The notes beneath the pieces were generated by a model, which ran no database searches, had not been told where the DNA came from, and was given only the letters and a program-made list of their open reading frames with translations. The position numbers and the translations under genes are program-made. A stretch of DNA of 64,000 bases from Pseudomonas sp. S35 (lineage in GTDB: Bacteria; Pseudomonadota; Gammaproteobacteria; Pseudomonadales; Pseudomonadaceae): assembly GCF_009866765.1 (NCBI RefSeq), contig NZ_CP019431.1:5786001-5850000 (forward strand), in the 5' to 3' direction. Below, piece by piece: positions 31,217 through 40,748 of the stretch (position 1 is the stretch's first letter; every line of letters begins with the position of its first letter).

Positions 31217-32481
31217 CAAGTGCGCACATGACCGTCGCCGAACACCACGTACTTCTCGCTGGTCAGGCCTTCCAGGCCAACCGGGCCGCGTGCGTGGAGC
31301 TTGTCGGTGGAGATGCCGATTTCCGCACCCAGGCCGTATTCAAAGCCGTCGGCAAAACGCGTCGAGGCGTTGATCATCACCGACGCGGAATCCACTTCGT
31401 TGAGGAAACGCCGGGCATCGCTGAAATGCTCGGAGACAATGGCGTCGGTGTGCCTGGAACCGTATTTGTTGATGTGTTCGATGGCCTGGTCCAGGTCGTC
31501 GACGATGCGAATCGACAGGATCGGCGCCGTGTATTCGGTGTACCAGTCTTGTTCAGTCGCTTCGATCACATCGCTGCCGAGCAGTGCACGGGTACGCTCG
31601 CAGCCACGCAATTCCACGCCCTTGTCACGGTAGATGGCAGCCAGCGGCGGCAGCACGCGCTCGGCAATGCCGGCGTGTACCAGCAGGGTTTCCATGGTGT
31701 TGCACGGCGCGTAGCGGTGGGTCTTGGCGTTGTCGGCGATGCGGATCGCCTTGTCGATATCGGCGGCGATGTCGATGAACACATGGCATACGCCGTCCAA
31801 ATGCTTGATCACCGGCACCTTGGCATCACGGCTGACGCGTTCGATCAGGCTCTTGCCACCGCGCGGCACGATCACGTCGACGAATTCCGGCATGGTGATC
31901 AGCGCGCCCACGGCGGCGCGGTCGGTGGTTTCCACCACTTGCACCACTTCGGCCGGCAGTTCGGCCACGGCCAGGCCTTGCTGGATGCAGGCGGCAATGG
32001 CGCGATTGGAATTGATCGCCTCGGAACCGCCACGCAGGATGGTGGCGTTGCCGGACTTGAGGCACAAGCTCGCGGCGTCGATGGTCACGTTCGGGCGCGA
32101 CTCATAGATGATGCCGATCACGCCCAGGGGCACGCGCATCTTACCGACCTGGATGCCGGACGGCAGGTAACGCATATCGCGGATTTCACCGATGGGGTCA
32201 GGCAGCTTGGCCACCTGACGCAGGCCTTCGATCATGTCGTCGATACGTGCCGGCGTCAGCGCCAGGCGGTCCAGCAGGGCCGGCTCCAGGCCATTGGCGC
32301 GGCCGTTGGCCAGGTCCAGTTCGTTGGCGGCGGCGAGCTCGGAGCGCGAAGCATCCAGGGCATCGGCGGCGGCCAGCAGGGCACGGTTCTTCTGCGCGGT
32401 GCTCGCACGGGCGATCAACCGCGAGGCCTGACGGGCAGCGCGACCCAGGCGGGTCATGTAGTCAAGAACGGACTCAGTCAT
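31216..32481 (-). CDS. proA: gamma-glutamyl phosphate reductase
   Basis: ProA reduces gamma-glutamyl phosphate to the semialdehyde, the second step of proline synthesis. The 421-residue aldehyde-dehydrogenase-fold enzyme has the catalytic cysteine in [13 protein letters not shown] and the GGSEAINSN segment. It heads the minus-strand run proA-nadD-rsfS-rlmH-mrdA-rodA-mltB-rlpA. Confidence 0.96.
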   Translation of the reverse strand: MTESVLDYMTRLGRAARQASRLIARASTAQKNRALLAAADALDASRSELAAANELDLANGRANGLEPALLDRLALTPARIDDMIEGLRQVAKLPDPIGEIRDMRYLPSGIQVGKMRVPLGVIGIIYESRPNVTIDAASLCLKSGNATILRGGSEAINSNRAIAACIQQGLAVAELPAEVVQVVETTDRAAVGALITMPEFVDVIVPRGGKSLIERVSRDAKVPVIKHLDGVCHVFIDIAADIDKAIRIADNAKTHRYAPCNTMETLLVHAGIAERVLPPLAAIYRDKGVELRGCERTRALLGSDVIEATEQDWYTEYTAPILSIRIVDDLDQAIEHINKYGSRHTDAIVSEHFSDARRFLNEVDSASVMINASTRFADGFEYGLGAEIGISTDKLHARGPVGLEGLTSEKYVVFGDGHVRT

Positions 32482-32515
32482 GGTCAGGGAGTCTTGGCAA
32501 AGAGGAAAGCGGCAG

Positions 32516-32521
32516 ATTATA
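32516..32521 (-). promoter_or_regulatory. proA: -10 element upstream of proA
   Basis: A TATAAT on the minus strand lies about 35 bases before the proA ATG. The -35 is weak (CTGTCA with 18-base spacing). It probably serves the whole proA-rlpA run. Confidence 0.4.
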
Positions 32522-32616
32522 GCTGTGACGCCGCCCGACTGACAGCGGTGAGGGGCGGATGGTCGAAATGAACTGTAAAAACCTGGCGTTCAGCCGTAAT
32601 TAAGGTGGGAGTTGTT

Positions 32617-33339
32617 ATGATTCCGTCACATTTAGCCGTATTTCCCCTGATCGTCATGCCCACTTCATCGCCCCAACGCCCCGCCAGCGCCCTGCCCGAC
32701 GACTTCTTCGACCGAGACGCACAAATGCTTGCGCGTGAACTGCTGGGAAAAGTCATCCGTCACCGCGTCGGGGAAATCTGGCTTTCAGCGCGAATTATTG
32801 AAACCGAAGCCTATTACGTGGCCGAAAAAGGCAGCCACGCCTCACTTGGCTACACAGAAAAGCGTAAGGCTTTGTTTCTGGATGGCGGTCATATCTACAT
32901 GTACTACGCCCGTGGCGGCGATTCCCTGAACTTCAGTGCCCACGGGCCAGGCAATGCCGTATTGATCAAGTCAGCGTATCCGTGGATCGATGAAATCTGC
33001 GGGCCGGCGAGCCTGGCGCAGATGCTGCTGAACAACCCGAATGCCGACGGCGGCCCACGCCCCTTGCACAAACTGTGTGCCGGGCAGACGTTGCTGTGCA
33101 AGGCGCTGGGGCTGAAAGTGCCGATATGGGACGCCAAGCGTTTCGACCAGGAACGGCTCTACGTGGAAGATGTGGGCCAGGTGCCGACGCAGATCATCCA
33201 GACGACCCGCCTGGGCATCCCCAGCGGGCGCGATGAACACCTGATGTACCGTTTTGTCGATGCCGGCTATGCGCCGTATTGCACACGGAACCCGCTGCGC
33301 CGAGGCCAGGTCGAAGGCCGCGACTATTTTCTGATTTGA
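32617..33339 (+). CDS. DNA-3-methyladenine glycosylase (AAG/MPG family)
   Basis: This base-excision enzyme removes alkylated purines. The protein has the MPG-family LPDDFFDRDAQMLARELLGK start, ARIIETEAYYVAEKGSHA with the catalytic glutamate, GGHIYMYYARG, and a C-terminal GIPSGRDEHLMYRF. ATG 32617 is chosen because AAGGTGGGAG lies at ideal spacing, giving 240 residues. An ATG at 32656 (227 residues) has no ribosome site but starts nearer the conserved domain. It is divergent from proA. Confidence 0.88.
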   Translation: MIPSHLAVFPLIVMPTSSPQRPASALPDDFFDRDAQMLARELLGKVIRHRVGEIWLSARIIETEAYYVAEKGSHASLGYTEKRKALFLDGGHIYMYYARGGDSLNFSAHGPGNAVLIKSAYPWIDEICGPASLAQMLLNNPNADGGPRPLHKLCAGQTLLCKALGLKVPIWDAKRFDQERLYVEDVGQVPTQIIQTTRLGIPSGRDEHLMYRFVDAGYAPYCTRNPLRRGQVEGRDYFLI

Positions 33340-33365
33340 AATTCATGGTGATGGAGTGACGTTTT

Positions 33366-34682
33366 ATGGGCCAATGGCTCGATAGCATTACCGGCTGGCT
33401 GACCCTGAACCCACAATGGCTGGCGTTAGCGGTGTTTATCGTCGCCTGCGTGGAGTGCCTGGCCATTGCCGGGCTGATCGTGCCCGGCACGGTGTTGCTG
33501 TTTGCCATTGCCGTGCTGGCCGGCAGCGGCGCGCTGTCCCTGAGTGAAACCCTGCTGCTGGGTTTACTCGGCGGTTTACTCGGTGATGGGATTTCCTACT
33601 TCCTGGGCCGCCATTTCCACCAGAACATCCGCCGCCTGCCTGGCCTGCGCCATCACCCTGAATGGATGAACGGGGCAGAGGCCTACTTCCACAAGTACGG
33701 CATCGCCAGCCTGTTGGTCGGACGCTTCATCGGCCCGTTGCGCCCCATGCTGCCGATGGTGGCCGGCATGTGCGACATGCCGTTCCCGCGCTTTGCCCTG
33801 GTGAGCCTGCTTGCCGCTGCCGGCTGGACGGTGGCGTATCTGCTGCCGGGCTGGGCCACTGGCGCCGCGTTCCGCCTGCCGCTGCCGGAAGGTTTCTGGC
33901 CCGAAGCGGGTGTTGTCACGGCGTGCCTGGCGGTGCTGCTGGGGTTGAGCCTGAACAGCAGCCTGCGCGGCCATCGGCGCACCACCTTGTGGATAGGTTG
34001 CGCCAGCCTGACCCTGTTGATTGCCTTGTTTATCGGTTATCCACACCTAAATGATTTCGACCAAGGCTTAAGCGCCCTGGTGCAGGAGCATCGCAGCGCC
34101 TGGCTGGATGAAGCGATGGTGAGAGTCACCCAACTGGGTGAATTCAAGAAGATGTTTGTCGCCAGCGCGGTGTTCACCGGCCTCTTGTTACTGGCCCGGC
34201 AGTGGCGACACGCCGTCTTTGTCGGTGTCACGCTGGCCGGCTCGGCGGTGATCAACACCGGCACGAAGTTGTTTTTCGCCCGTGGCCGCCCGGAGATCCT
34301 CACTGACCCACTGACCAGCTTCAGCATGCCCAGCGGCCATGCTTCCGGTGCGTTCGCGTTTTTCCTGGCCCTGGCAGTGCTGGCAGGTCGCGGCCAACCG
34401 ACACGGTTGCGGCTAACCTGGATATTACTGGGCTGCATCCCCGCCGCGTTTATCGCCCTGTCCCGGGTTTACCTGGGCGCCCACTGGCCCACCGACATCC
34501 TGGCCGGCACGCTGTTGGCGATGACGGTATGCGCATTCAGCCTGACCGCCAGCCAACTCCAGAGCCCACTGCCGCCGATGTCGCCCAAGGCCTGGTGGCT
34601 GGTGTTGCCCGCCGTGGTGGCGGTGCTCGCCTTTATTGCCTTTACCGGCACGTCCCACGCGTTGCTCAGGTACGCTTACTGA
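33366..34682 (+). CDS. DedA-PAP2 fusion membrane protein
   Basis: This 438-residue inner-membrane protein joins a DedA/SNARE-associated domain (about 1-190, with FLGRHF and GRFIGPLRPMLPMVAG) to a PAP2 lipid phosphatase domain (about 225-430). All three PAP2 motifs are present: KLFFARGRP, MPSGH and SRVYLGAHW. DedA proteins of this class are now linked to undecaprenyl-phosphate translocation and PAP2 proteins to its dephosphorylation. A combined carrier-lipid recycling role is a reasonable inference, not shown. Confidence 0.9.
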   Translation: MGQWLDSITGWLTLNPQWLALAVFIVACVECLAIAGLIVPGTVLLFAIAVLAGSGALSLSETLLLGLLGGLLGDGISYFLGRHFHQNIRRLPGLRHHPEWMNGAEAYFHKYGIASLLVGRFIGPLRPMLPMVAGMCDMPFPRFALVSLLAAAGWTVAYLLPGWATGAAFRLPLPEGFWPEAGVVTACLAVLLGLSLNSSLRGHRRTTLWIGCASLTLLIALFIGYPHLNDFDQGLSALVQEHRSAWLDEAMVRVTQLGEFKKMFVASAVFTGLLLLARQWRHAVFVGVTLAGSAVINTGTKLFFARGRPEILTDPLTSFSMPSGHASGAFAFFLALAVLAGRGQPTRLRLTWILLGCIPAAFIALSRVYLGAHWPTDILAGTLLAMTVCAFSLTASQLQSPLPPMSPKAWWLVLPAVVAVLAFIAFTGTSHALLRYAY

Positions 34683-34897
34683 CCCTTAGCCGGGCCGATC
34701 CAATCCACTGAGGCGGCTCGGCGCTCGGCAAACCGCTCGCGCCGCTCCAGCAGCATCTCATCGGCAATTTCAGCGGCGCGCTCGGCGATATATTCCGCGC
34801 CCCGCCCTTCATGGTGCCGGATCAGTTGCGTGGCGACGCTGACAAAAAAAGCATCCCAGATGGCCAGTTCCGATTGCGTTAGCCGAATCATTTTCAT
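34676..34897 (-). CDS. small conserved hypothetical protein
   Basis: This 73-residue, helical, charged protein (MKMIRLTQSELAIWDAFFVS then RAAEIADEMLLERRERFAER) has no domain that I recognise. Its stop codon overlaps the end of the DedA-PAP2 gene by seven bases in convergent orientation. The helical amphipathic composition suggests it is real; function unknown. Confidence 0.6.
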   Translation of the reverse strand: MKMIRLTQSELAIWDAFFVSVATQLIRHHEGRGAEYIAERAAEIADEMLLERRERFAERRAASVDWIGPAKGQ

Positions 34898-34991
34898 CCC
34901 CAGATCAACGTGTGCGATCGGAAACTATTTCAGGCGCGTTATAGGGCGAATGAAGGAGAAATCGGAAAACAGTGCCCGTTAAGTCCGCAAC

Positions 34992-35582
34992 TCAGGTAAA
35001 CAGCTCACCCTGCAGCTCATCGAGCAGCATCTGGATCGCATCCAGCCGCTGTTGCGGGTCGTCGAGTTGCAGCAGGTCGACCTTGTCAGAGTCCGTGAAT
35101 GGCAGCAGATAGGCCAACTGGTTGCCCAATGCTTGCTGGCCACTTGCATCGACGCCCATATCCAGAGAGGCGACCATGGGATGCTCGGCCAACGCTTCAA
35201 GCAACGCCAACAGATCGGCATCCTCGTCTTCCAATGGCCGGTCGGGCTGCTCGTCCAACCATTGCACGTCGGCCACCAGCAGTTGGTCCTTCTGCGTGTC
35301 AGCGTCACGCACGCGGAAACGGCGCGCGCCCTCGACGCGAATCCCCAGCAGCCCGTTGTCCTGCTGCTTGAAGTCGCGAATCAGGGCTTCACAGCCGACC
35401 AGCGCGTAGCTCTCCACGGCAGTGCCCGCATCCCTGCCCTCAAAGATGCACACGACACCGAAACCTTCGCCCTTTTTCATGCAGCGACTGATCATGTCCA
35501 GATAGCGCGCCTCGAATATTTGCAGATCGAGGGTGCAGCCTGGGAACAGCACAGTGTTGAGCGGAAACAGCGCCAGACTCAT
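34992..35582 (-). CDS. LON substrate-binding domain protein
   Basis: This 196-residue protein is a stand-alone version of the Lon protease N-terminal domain: MSLALFPLNTVLFPGCTLDL, IFEARYLDMISRCM and the GCEALIRDF segment. It lacks the AAA+ and protease domains. The ATG at 35582 has an AAGGAAAC ribosome site; ten extra upstream codons are unlikely. Role unknown, perhaps substrate recognition. Confidence 0.88.
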   Translation of the reverse strand: MSLALFPLNTVLFPGCTLDLQIFEARYLDMISRCMKKGEGFGVVCIFEGRDAGTAVESYALVGCEALIRDFKQQDNGLLGIRVEGARRFRVRDADTQKDQLLVADVQWLDEQPDRPLEDEDADLLALLEALAEHPMVASLDMGVDASGQQALGNQLAYLLPFTDSDKVDLLQLDDPQQRLDAIQMLLDELQGELFT

Positions 35583-35604
35583 AAAAGGTTTCCTTAAACC
35601 CGGT

Positions 35605-36321
35605 TTAAACAATGACCGACACGGCCAGCGGCAGGAACACCGCCGTGGCCACGCCCATCAAGCTCATGGCCAGCGCCGCAAAGGCGCCGCACTCTTCGCT
35701 TTCCTGCAAGGCCACCGAGGTGCCGACAGCGTGGGCGGTCATCCCCAGGGCCATGCCGCGCGCCTCGGGGCTGTGCACGCCCAAGCGTGACAGCAGCGCT
35801 GGCCCCACCATTGCGCCCACCACCCCAGTGATCAGTACAAATACCGCCGCCAACGCCGCTACGCCGCCGATCTGTTCGGCCACCAGCATGGCAATCGGCG
35901 AAGTCACCGACTTGGGCGCCATTGTCATCAGCATCATGTGTTCGGCGCCAAACCAGCTGCCCAGCAGTACACACAGGCCTGTCGCCAATACGCCACCTAT
36001 CACCAGCGTAGTAAAAATCGGCCAGAACAATTGGCGAATGCGCCGCAGGTTCAGATACAGCGGCACTGCCAGCGCCACCGTCGCGGGGCCCAGCAGAACC
36101 CCCATGATCTCAGTACTCTTGCGGTACTCGGCATAGCTCAGGCCGCAGGTGAGCAATACGCCGATCACCAGCAGCATGGAGACGAGCACCGGTTGCAGGA
36201 AGATCCAGCGGGTTTTCTCGAAGCCTGCCAGCACCAGTTGATAGGCGCCCAGCGTGATGCCGATACCGAACAGCGGGTGATGAATGACGGCCGTCCACGC
36301 GCCCTGCCAGTCGAAGATCAT
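35605..36321 (-). CDS. lrgB: LrgB/CidB-family membrane protein
   Basis: This 238-residue inner-membrane protein shows the LrgB family's PKSVTSPIAM segment, the MTAHAVGTSVA motif and about seven spans. LrgA/LrgB pairs are described as holin/antiholin-like modulators of murein hydrolase activity and as pyruvate or metabolite exporters. Its ATG overlaps the lrgA stop by four bases. The open frame runs far upstream, but that part lies across lrgA and maoC. Confidence 0.92.
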   Translation of the reverse strand: MIFDWQGAWTAVIHHPLFGIGITLGAYQLVLAGFEKTRWIFLQPVLVSMLLVIGVLLTCGLSYAEYRKSTEIMGVLLGPATVALAVPLYLNLRRIRQLFWPIFTTLVIGGVLATGLCVLLGSWFGAEHMMLMTMAPKSVTSPIAMLVAEQIGGVAALAAVFVLITGVVGAMVGPALLSRLGVHSPEARGMALGMTAHAVGTSVALQESEECGAFAALAMSLMGVATAVFLPLAVSVIV

Positions 36322-36671
36322 TGATCCTTCTCCTTGCGCTTGACCATCTGCTGCATCAGCACGCCAACAAAGGCCATCGCGATCACCAGTGACAACACCA
36401 GCGCGCCGACGATGGCCCAGAAATCCGCCGCGATGTCCTTGGCGTACACCATCACCCCCACCGCCGGCGGCACCAGCAGCAGTGGCAGGTACCGTAACAG
36501 GCTGCCAGCGGCCAGGCTCAAGGGCTCGCCCACCTCGCCACGCCAGATCAGAAACCCTAGCATCAGCAGCAGCCCAATGATCGGCCCCGGCAGCACCGGC
36601 AACAGCAAATGATTGATCGCCGTGCCGATCAACTGAAACAGCACCAGCCATGTCAGACCACGTAACAGCAT
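36318..36671 (-). CDS. lrgA: LrgA/CidA-family holin-like protein
   Basis: This 117-residue protein has four membrane spans, the LPGPIIGLLLML motif and the LLLVPPAVGVM segment of the CidA/LrgA family, with a basic C-terminus (KRKEKDQ). A G-rich GGGGGAGAGCGG ribosome site precedes the ATG. It forms a two-gene unit with lrgB. Confidence 0.92.
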   Translation of the reverse strand: MLLRGLTWLVLFQLIGTAINHLLLPVLPGPIIGLLLMLGFLIWRGEVGEPLSLAAGSLLRYLPLLLVPPAVGVMVYAKDIAADFWAIVGALVLSLVIAMAFVGVLMQQMVKRKEKDQ

Positions 36672-36700
36672 CCGCTCTCCCCCCCTTTAAGCTCGCTCGC

Positions 36701-36706
36701 ATTATA
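36701..36706 (-). promoter_or_regulatory. -10 element of lrgAB
   Basis: A perfect TATAAT on the minus strand, about 30 bases upstream of the lrgA ATG. No convincing -35 was identified. Confidence 0.4.
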
Positions 36707-36834
36707 AGCATGCCCGCCCTATGCATCGGCATTCGCCAAAAGCATGGTGGGTTGACCGGGCCTGTTGGCCATGATGATCTACATTGGTTCTCTGTAACCC
36801 ATAAAAACAGATTGATGAACCAAGGAGAGACGCA

Positions 36835-37290
36835 ATGCCCTATGTACCTGTAGCGCAGCTCAAAGATTATGTCGGCAAGGAACTGGGACGTTCCGAATGG
36901 CTCACCATCGACCAGGCCCGCATCAACCTGTTCGCAGAGGCCACCGGCGATCATCAGTTCATCCACGTCGACCCGGTCAAGGCCGCGCAAACCCCGTTCG
37001 GCAGCACCATCGCCCACGGTTTCCTGTCGCTGTCGCTGATGCCCAAGTTGATGGAAGACATCCTGATCATGCCCGAAGGCTTGAAGATGGCGGTCAACTA
37101 CGGCCTGGACAGCGTGCGTTTTATCCAGCCGGTGAAGGTCAACTCCAAGGTACGCCTGAACGTCACCCTCACCGACGTCACCGAGAAAAAGCCCGGCCAA
37201 TGGCTGTTCAAGGCCACCGCCACCCTGGAGATCGAAGGCCAGGAAAAACCGGCGTACATCGCTGAGTCGCTGTCACTCTGCTTCGTGTAA
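36835..37290 (+). CDS. MaoC-family (R)-specific enoyl-CoA hydratase-like protein
   Basis: This 151-residue hot-dog protein has the MaoC signature FAEATGDHQFIHVD with the catalytic Asp and His, and IAHGFLSLSLMPKL. Family members hydrate enoyl-CoA thioesters in fatty-acid or PHA metabolism. A strong AAGGAGAG ribosome site precedes the ATG. It is divergent from lrgAB; no linked lipid gene sits beside it. Confidence 0.92.
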   Translation: MPYVPVAQLKDYVGKELGRSEWLTIDQARINLFAEATGDHQFIHVDPVKAAQTPFGSTIAHGFLSLSLMPKLMEDILIMPEGLKMAVNYGLDSVRFIQPVKVNSKVRLNVTLTDVTEKKPGQWLFKATATLEIEGQEKPAYIAESLSLCFV

Positions 37291-37395
37291 GCGCTTCCCT
37301 GTGGTGAGGGACTGAAACTCGCCACAGGGTATGTAAATTTATGTATGAAACTCGCAGCTGCGGCATACTCGGCGCTCAATTACCCGGATCCCGCT

Positions 37396-39114
37396 ATGCG
37401 CCCACTCGCTCCCCTCGCCCTTGCCCTGTTGCTCACCGCTTGCGGAGACGGCGAATCGCTATTGCCGCCCGATGCGCGCCTGCCCGACGGCGGCCGGTAC
37501 CGCGGCGATGTGGTCAATGGCTTGCTGCAAGGCCAGGGTCGTGTGGACTACCCCAACGGCAGTTGGTACGCCGGCGCGTTCGACAAAGGCCAGTGGCACG
37601 GCCAGGGCGAATGGCATGGCAGCAACGGCGAGGTCTACAAAGGCCAGTTCCAGCAAGGCCTGTTCGACGGCCAAGGCAGCCTGACCACCGCCGGCAGCCA
37701 CTATGTCGGCGGTTTCAAGAACGGTCGGCGCAACGGCGAAGGCACCCTCAAAGAGGGGCAGATGACTTATCGCGGCGAGTTCAAGGACGACCAATATTCC
37801 GGCCTCGGTCGCCTGGAGTTGGCTGACGGCAGCCAATACCAAGGCCAGTTCGCCCACGGCAAGCCCAATGGCGAAGGCCAGCGCAACGACGACAGCGGCA
37901 ACCAGTTCAGTGGCCACTTCGTTGATGGGCAACTGGAAGGCAATGGCACCTTCAACAGCGCCGACGGCGACATCTACGTAGGCCAGTTCAAACAGAACCA
38001 GCTCAACGGCAAGGGCCGTTATGAAAACGCCGACGGCGACGTGTGGATCGGCCAGTTCAAGGAAGGTGCGCTCAGCGGCAAGGGCGAGCTGATCGGCGTG
38101 GACGGCAGCCATTACGTCGGCCAATTCAGCGACTGGCGCTTTACCGGCGAAGGCCGCCTGAACCTCACCGACGGCAGCTTCTATATTGGCGGCTTCGACA
38201 GCGACAACTATCAGGGCCGCGGCACCCTGGTTCTCACCGACGGCACCGTACAGGCCGGCACCTGGGTCAACGGCATGCGCGTGCGTGACGCCGACGGCAC
38301 GTTGCTGCCCGACCCACTGGAAATCGGCGTGCTGGCCCAAGGCCGCTTGCTTGACGCCGCCCTCGCGGCTGTCCCCGCCTCCACCCCTGCCGTGGAGTTG
38401 TACACCCTGGCCGTGGCAGGCGACGGCAAGCAAAGCGTGTTCCTGCGCGAAGCCGATTACGTCAGCAACATGCTCGCCACCCGCTTCGGCGCACGTGGGC
38501 AGATCCGCCTGGTCAACCACCGCGACCATATCGCCGACCGCCCCCTGGCCACCCGCGAAAGCCTGCGCCGCGCCGTGCAAACCCTGGCCGAGCGCACCGG
38601 GCCGGAAGACCTGGTGTTTATCTACATGACCAGCCACGGCACCCACGAACACGAACTGGTGCTGGACCAACCGCGCATGGAGCTGGCCGACCTGCCCGCC
38701 GATGAGTTGGCCGCCGTGCTCACCCCGCTGAAAAACCGCGACAAGATCATCGTGATTTCCGCCTGCTACTCCGGTGGTTTCATCCCGGCGCTCAAAGACG
38801 AACACACCCTGATCATGACCGCTTCGCGCGCCGACCGCGTGTCCTTCGGTTGCTCCGAGGAAGCCGACTTCACCTACTTCGGCGACGCCCTCTTCGCCCA
38901 AGCCTTCAACCAGACCGACGACCTGCAGCACGCCTTCAAGCTGGCGCAGTTGCACGTGACCGAACGCGAACAGGCCGACAACTTCGAAGCCTCCGAACCG
39001 CAGATCTGGGCCCCCAAAGGCGTGATCGCCCACTGGCAATTATTACGCAAGCAGCAGGCACGAAAGGCGCTCGAAAGCGTCTCAATGAATAGCAAGGAAG
39101 CCAAAGGCAACTAA
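37396..39114 (+). CDS. MORN-repeat lipoprotein with C13 caspase-like peptidase domain
   Basis: This 572-residue lipoprotein (lipobox LTAC, then GDGE) has about twelve tandem MORN repeats (roughly residues 30-300, of the YxGxFxxGxxxGxGxxxxxDG type). A clan-CD peptidase domain (about 330-545) follows. The likely dyad is H414 in YMTSHGTHEHE and C457 in ISACYSGGF, with caspase/legumain-like spacing. An upstream ATG at 37345 exists, but 37396 places the lipobox properly. Substrate and role are unknown. MORN repeats usually bind membranes or proteins, which suggests an envelope-tethered processing protease. The glycine-aspartate repeat region is uniform in codon use with its neighbours. Confidence 0.85.
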   Translation: MRPLAPLALALLLTACGDGESLLPPDARLPDGGRYRGDVVNGLLQGQGRVDYPNGSWYAGAFDKGQWHGQGEWHGSNGEVYKGQFQQGLFDGQGSLTTAGSHYVGGFKNGRRNGEGTLKEGQMTYRGEFKDDQYSGLGRLELADGSQYQGQFAHGKPNGEGQRNDDSGNQFSGHFVDGQLEGNGTFNSADGDIYVGQFKQNQLNGKGRYENADGDVWIGQFKEGALSGKGELIGVDGSHYVGQFSDWRFTGEGRLNLTDGSFYIGGFDSDNYQGRGTLVLTDGTVQAGTWVNGMRVRDADGTLLPDPLEIGVLAQGRLLDAALAAVPASTPAVELYTLAVAGDGKQSVFLREADYVSNMLATRFGARGQIRLVNHRDHIADRPLATRESLRRAVQTLAERTGPEDLVFIYMTSHGTHEHELVLDQPRMELADLPADELAAVLTPLKNRDKIIVISACYSGGFIPALKDEHTLIMTASRADRVSFGCSEEADFTYFGDALFAQAFNQTDDLQHAFKLAQLHVTEREQADNFEASEPQIWAPKGVIAHWQLLRKQQARKALESVSMNSKEAKGN

Positions 39115-39143
39115 GCTGTAACGTGTAACAAGGGGGAAACACT

Positions 39144-39785
39144 ATGTACCTGACGCCTCAGCATATCTTGCTTGCCGGAGCATCCGGCCTCACCGGCGAA
39201 CACCTGCTAGATCGCCTGCTCAACGAACCCACCGTGACCCGTGTACTCGCGCCGAGCCGCAAGCCGCTGGCCGAACATCCGCACCTGGAAAACCCGGTGG
39301 GCGACCCGGCGGTGTTCCTGCCGCAACTGAGTGGCCGGGTGGATATCGCCTTTTGCTGCCTGGGCACCACCATCAAGAAAGCCGGCTCGGAAGAAGCCTT
39401 CCGTGCGGTTGACCTGGATATGGTTGTCGCTTTCGCCAAGCGCGCTCGGGAAATGGGCGCACGGCACCTGATCGTGATCAGCGCGATTGGCGCCGACCCG
39501 AAATCCTCGGTGTTCTACAACCGGGTCAAAGGGGAAATGGAACAGGCATTAAAGGCACAAGACTGGCCGCAACTGACCATTGTGCGCCCGTCATTGTTGT
39601 TGGGGGAAAGGCTGGAACCACGCTTGGCCGAGCAACTGGCCGGGCCATTGTCGCGGTTGATTCCGGGCAAGTACCACGGCATTGAAGTATGCGAACTGGC
39701 CCGTGCCATGTGGCGCCTGGCGCTGGAAGAGCAGGATGGGGTGCGGATCGTGGAGTCGGACGAACTGCGCAAGCTCGGTAAATAA
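39144..39785 (+). CDS. NAD(P)-binding oxidoreductase of the atypical SDR type
   Basis: This 213-residue Rossmann protein has the nucleotide-binding motif [15 protein letters not shown] at the N-terminus and the family's [13 protein letters not shown] and VISAIGAD segments, similar to HTATIP2/YbjT-type proteins. [10 protein letters not shown] motif supplies the Tyr-Lys pair. Substrate is unknown. AGGGGGAAAC precedes the ATG. It lies 29 bases behind the MORN-peptidase gene and may be co-transcribed. Confidence 0.88.
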   Translation: MYLTPQHILLAGASGLTGEHLLDRLLNEPTVTRVLAPSRKPLAEHPHLENPVGDPAVFLPQLSGRVDIAFCCLGTTIKKAGSEEAFRAVDLDMVVAFAKRAREMGARHLIVISAIGADPKSSVFYNRVKGEMEQALKAQDWPQLTIVRPSLLLGERLEPRLAEQLAGPLSRLIPGKYHGIEVCELARAMWRLALEEQDGVRIVESDELRKLGK

Positions 39786-39815
39786 TGTGGGAGGGGGCAA
39801 GCCCACTCCCACATT
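39784..39815. repeat. REP palindrome
   Basis: An AATGTGGGAGGGGGC-type inverted repeat with one mismatch overlaps the stop codon of the oxidoreductase gene and lies between convergent genes. Confidence 0.75.
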
Positions 39816-39841
39816 GGTTTTGTATTGCTTTCAGGTCAGCG

Positions 39842-40126
39842 CTAGAGCCCGCCCGTGGCGTTAAACCCCACGCCGAGCACCGTCAACACCGACAGCGGCA
39901 ACAGCAAGGTGTCGAGCAGCGCACTCGCCGGCAGGTCGACGCCGGGATAGCTCGGCGCCTCGGCACCAAACCGGTCCTTGGCACAGCAGCCGCCATTGAT
40001 TGCATACAGATCCAACCGCGTGCCGGCATACACCACCGGCGCGCCCGGTTGCGCGGCGTCCAGCGTGCGGGCCGTGGCGCAGCCCGTCAGGTGCAACGCC
40101 AGCATCACCAGCAGCGCCTTATTCAT
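39842..40126 (-). CDS. YceK/YidQ-family small lipoprotein
   Basis: This 94-residue protein has a lipoprotein signal with lipobox LTGC (residues 14-17) and the [16 protein letters not shown] and [15 protein letters not shown] segments seen in YceK/YidQ lipoproteins. Its ATG overlaps the ubiX end by eight bases in another frame. Function unknown. Confidence 0.82.
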   Translation of the reverse strand: MNKALLVMLALHLTGCATARTLDAAQPGAPVVYAGTRLDLYAINGGCCAKDRFGAEAPSYPGVDLPASALLDTLLLPLSVLTVLGVGFNATGGL

Positions 40127-40748
40127 CACTGCTCAAATGGTGCTCGCCCCAGCGCGGCAACATGTCTTGGGGAATGTTCAGCAGGTTGAGGATGCGCGCC
40201 ACCACAAAGTCCACCAGGTCATCGATGGTTTGCGGCTGGTGATAAAAGCCTGGCGACGCAGGCAAGATGGTCACGCCCATGTTCGACAACTTGAGCATGT
40301 GCTCCAGATGAATACTCGAATACGGCGCCTCGCGGGGCACCAGGATCAACTGGCGGCGCTCTTTCAAGGTCACGTCCGCCGCACGCTCGATCAGGTTGTT
40401 GCAGGCCCCGGTGGCAATCGCCGACAAGGTGCCGGTGGAGCACGGCACCACCACCATCGCGGCTGGCGCGCCGGAGCCCGAGGCCACCGGCGACATCCAG
40501 TCCTCCTTGCCGTAGACCTTGATCTGCCCCGCCGCCGCACCGGTGTACTCGGTGAGGAACGCCTGCATCATCTGCACCTTGGCCGGCAGCGCCACGTCGG
40601 TCTCGGTCGCCATCACCAATTGCGCGGCCTTGGAGATCAGGAAGTACACCTCGCGGTCTTCACGCACCAGGCAGTCCAACAGCCGCAGGCCATAGGGCGC
40701 GCCCGATGCGCCGGTCATCGCCAGGGTGACGCGTTCCGGCCCACTCAT
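40119..40748 (-). CDS. ubiX: flavin prenyltransferase UbiX
   Basis: UbiX prenylates FMN to make the prFMN cofactor used by UbiD decarboxylases in ubiquinone synthesis. The 209-residue protein has the flavin-binding [14 protein letters not shown] start, [13 protein letters not shown] and [16 protein letters not shown]. Its ATG overlaps the mpl stop by four bases. No ubiD lies in the window. Confidence 0.96.
   Translation of the reverse strand: MSGPERVTLAMTGASGAPYGLRLLDCLVREDREVYFLISKAAQLVMATETDVALPAKVQMMQAFLTEYTGAAAGQIKVYGKEDWMSPVASGSGAPAAMVVVPCSTGTLSAIATGACNNLIERAADVTLKERRQLILVPREAPYSSIHLEHMLKLSNMGVTILPASPGFYHQPQTIDDLVDFVVARILNLLNIPQDMLPRWGEHHLSSDE

Noticed and set aside
36322..37200. Upstream extension of lrgB
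   Set aside because: The open frame crosses lrgA and the antisense of maoC; lrgB has a coupled ATG at 36321.
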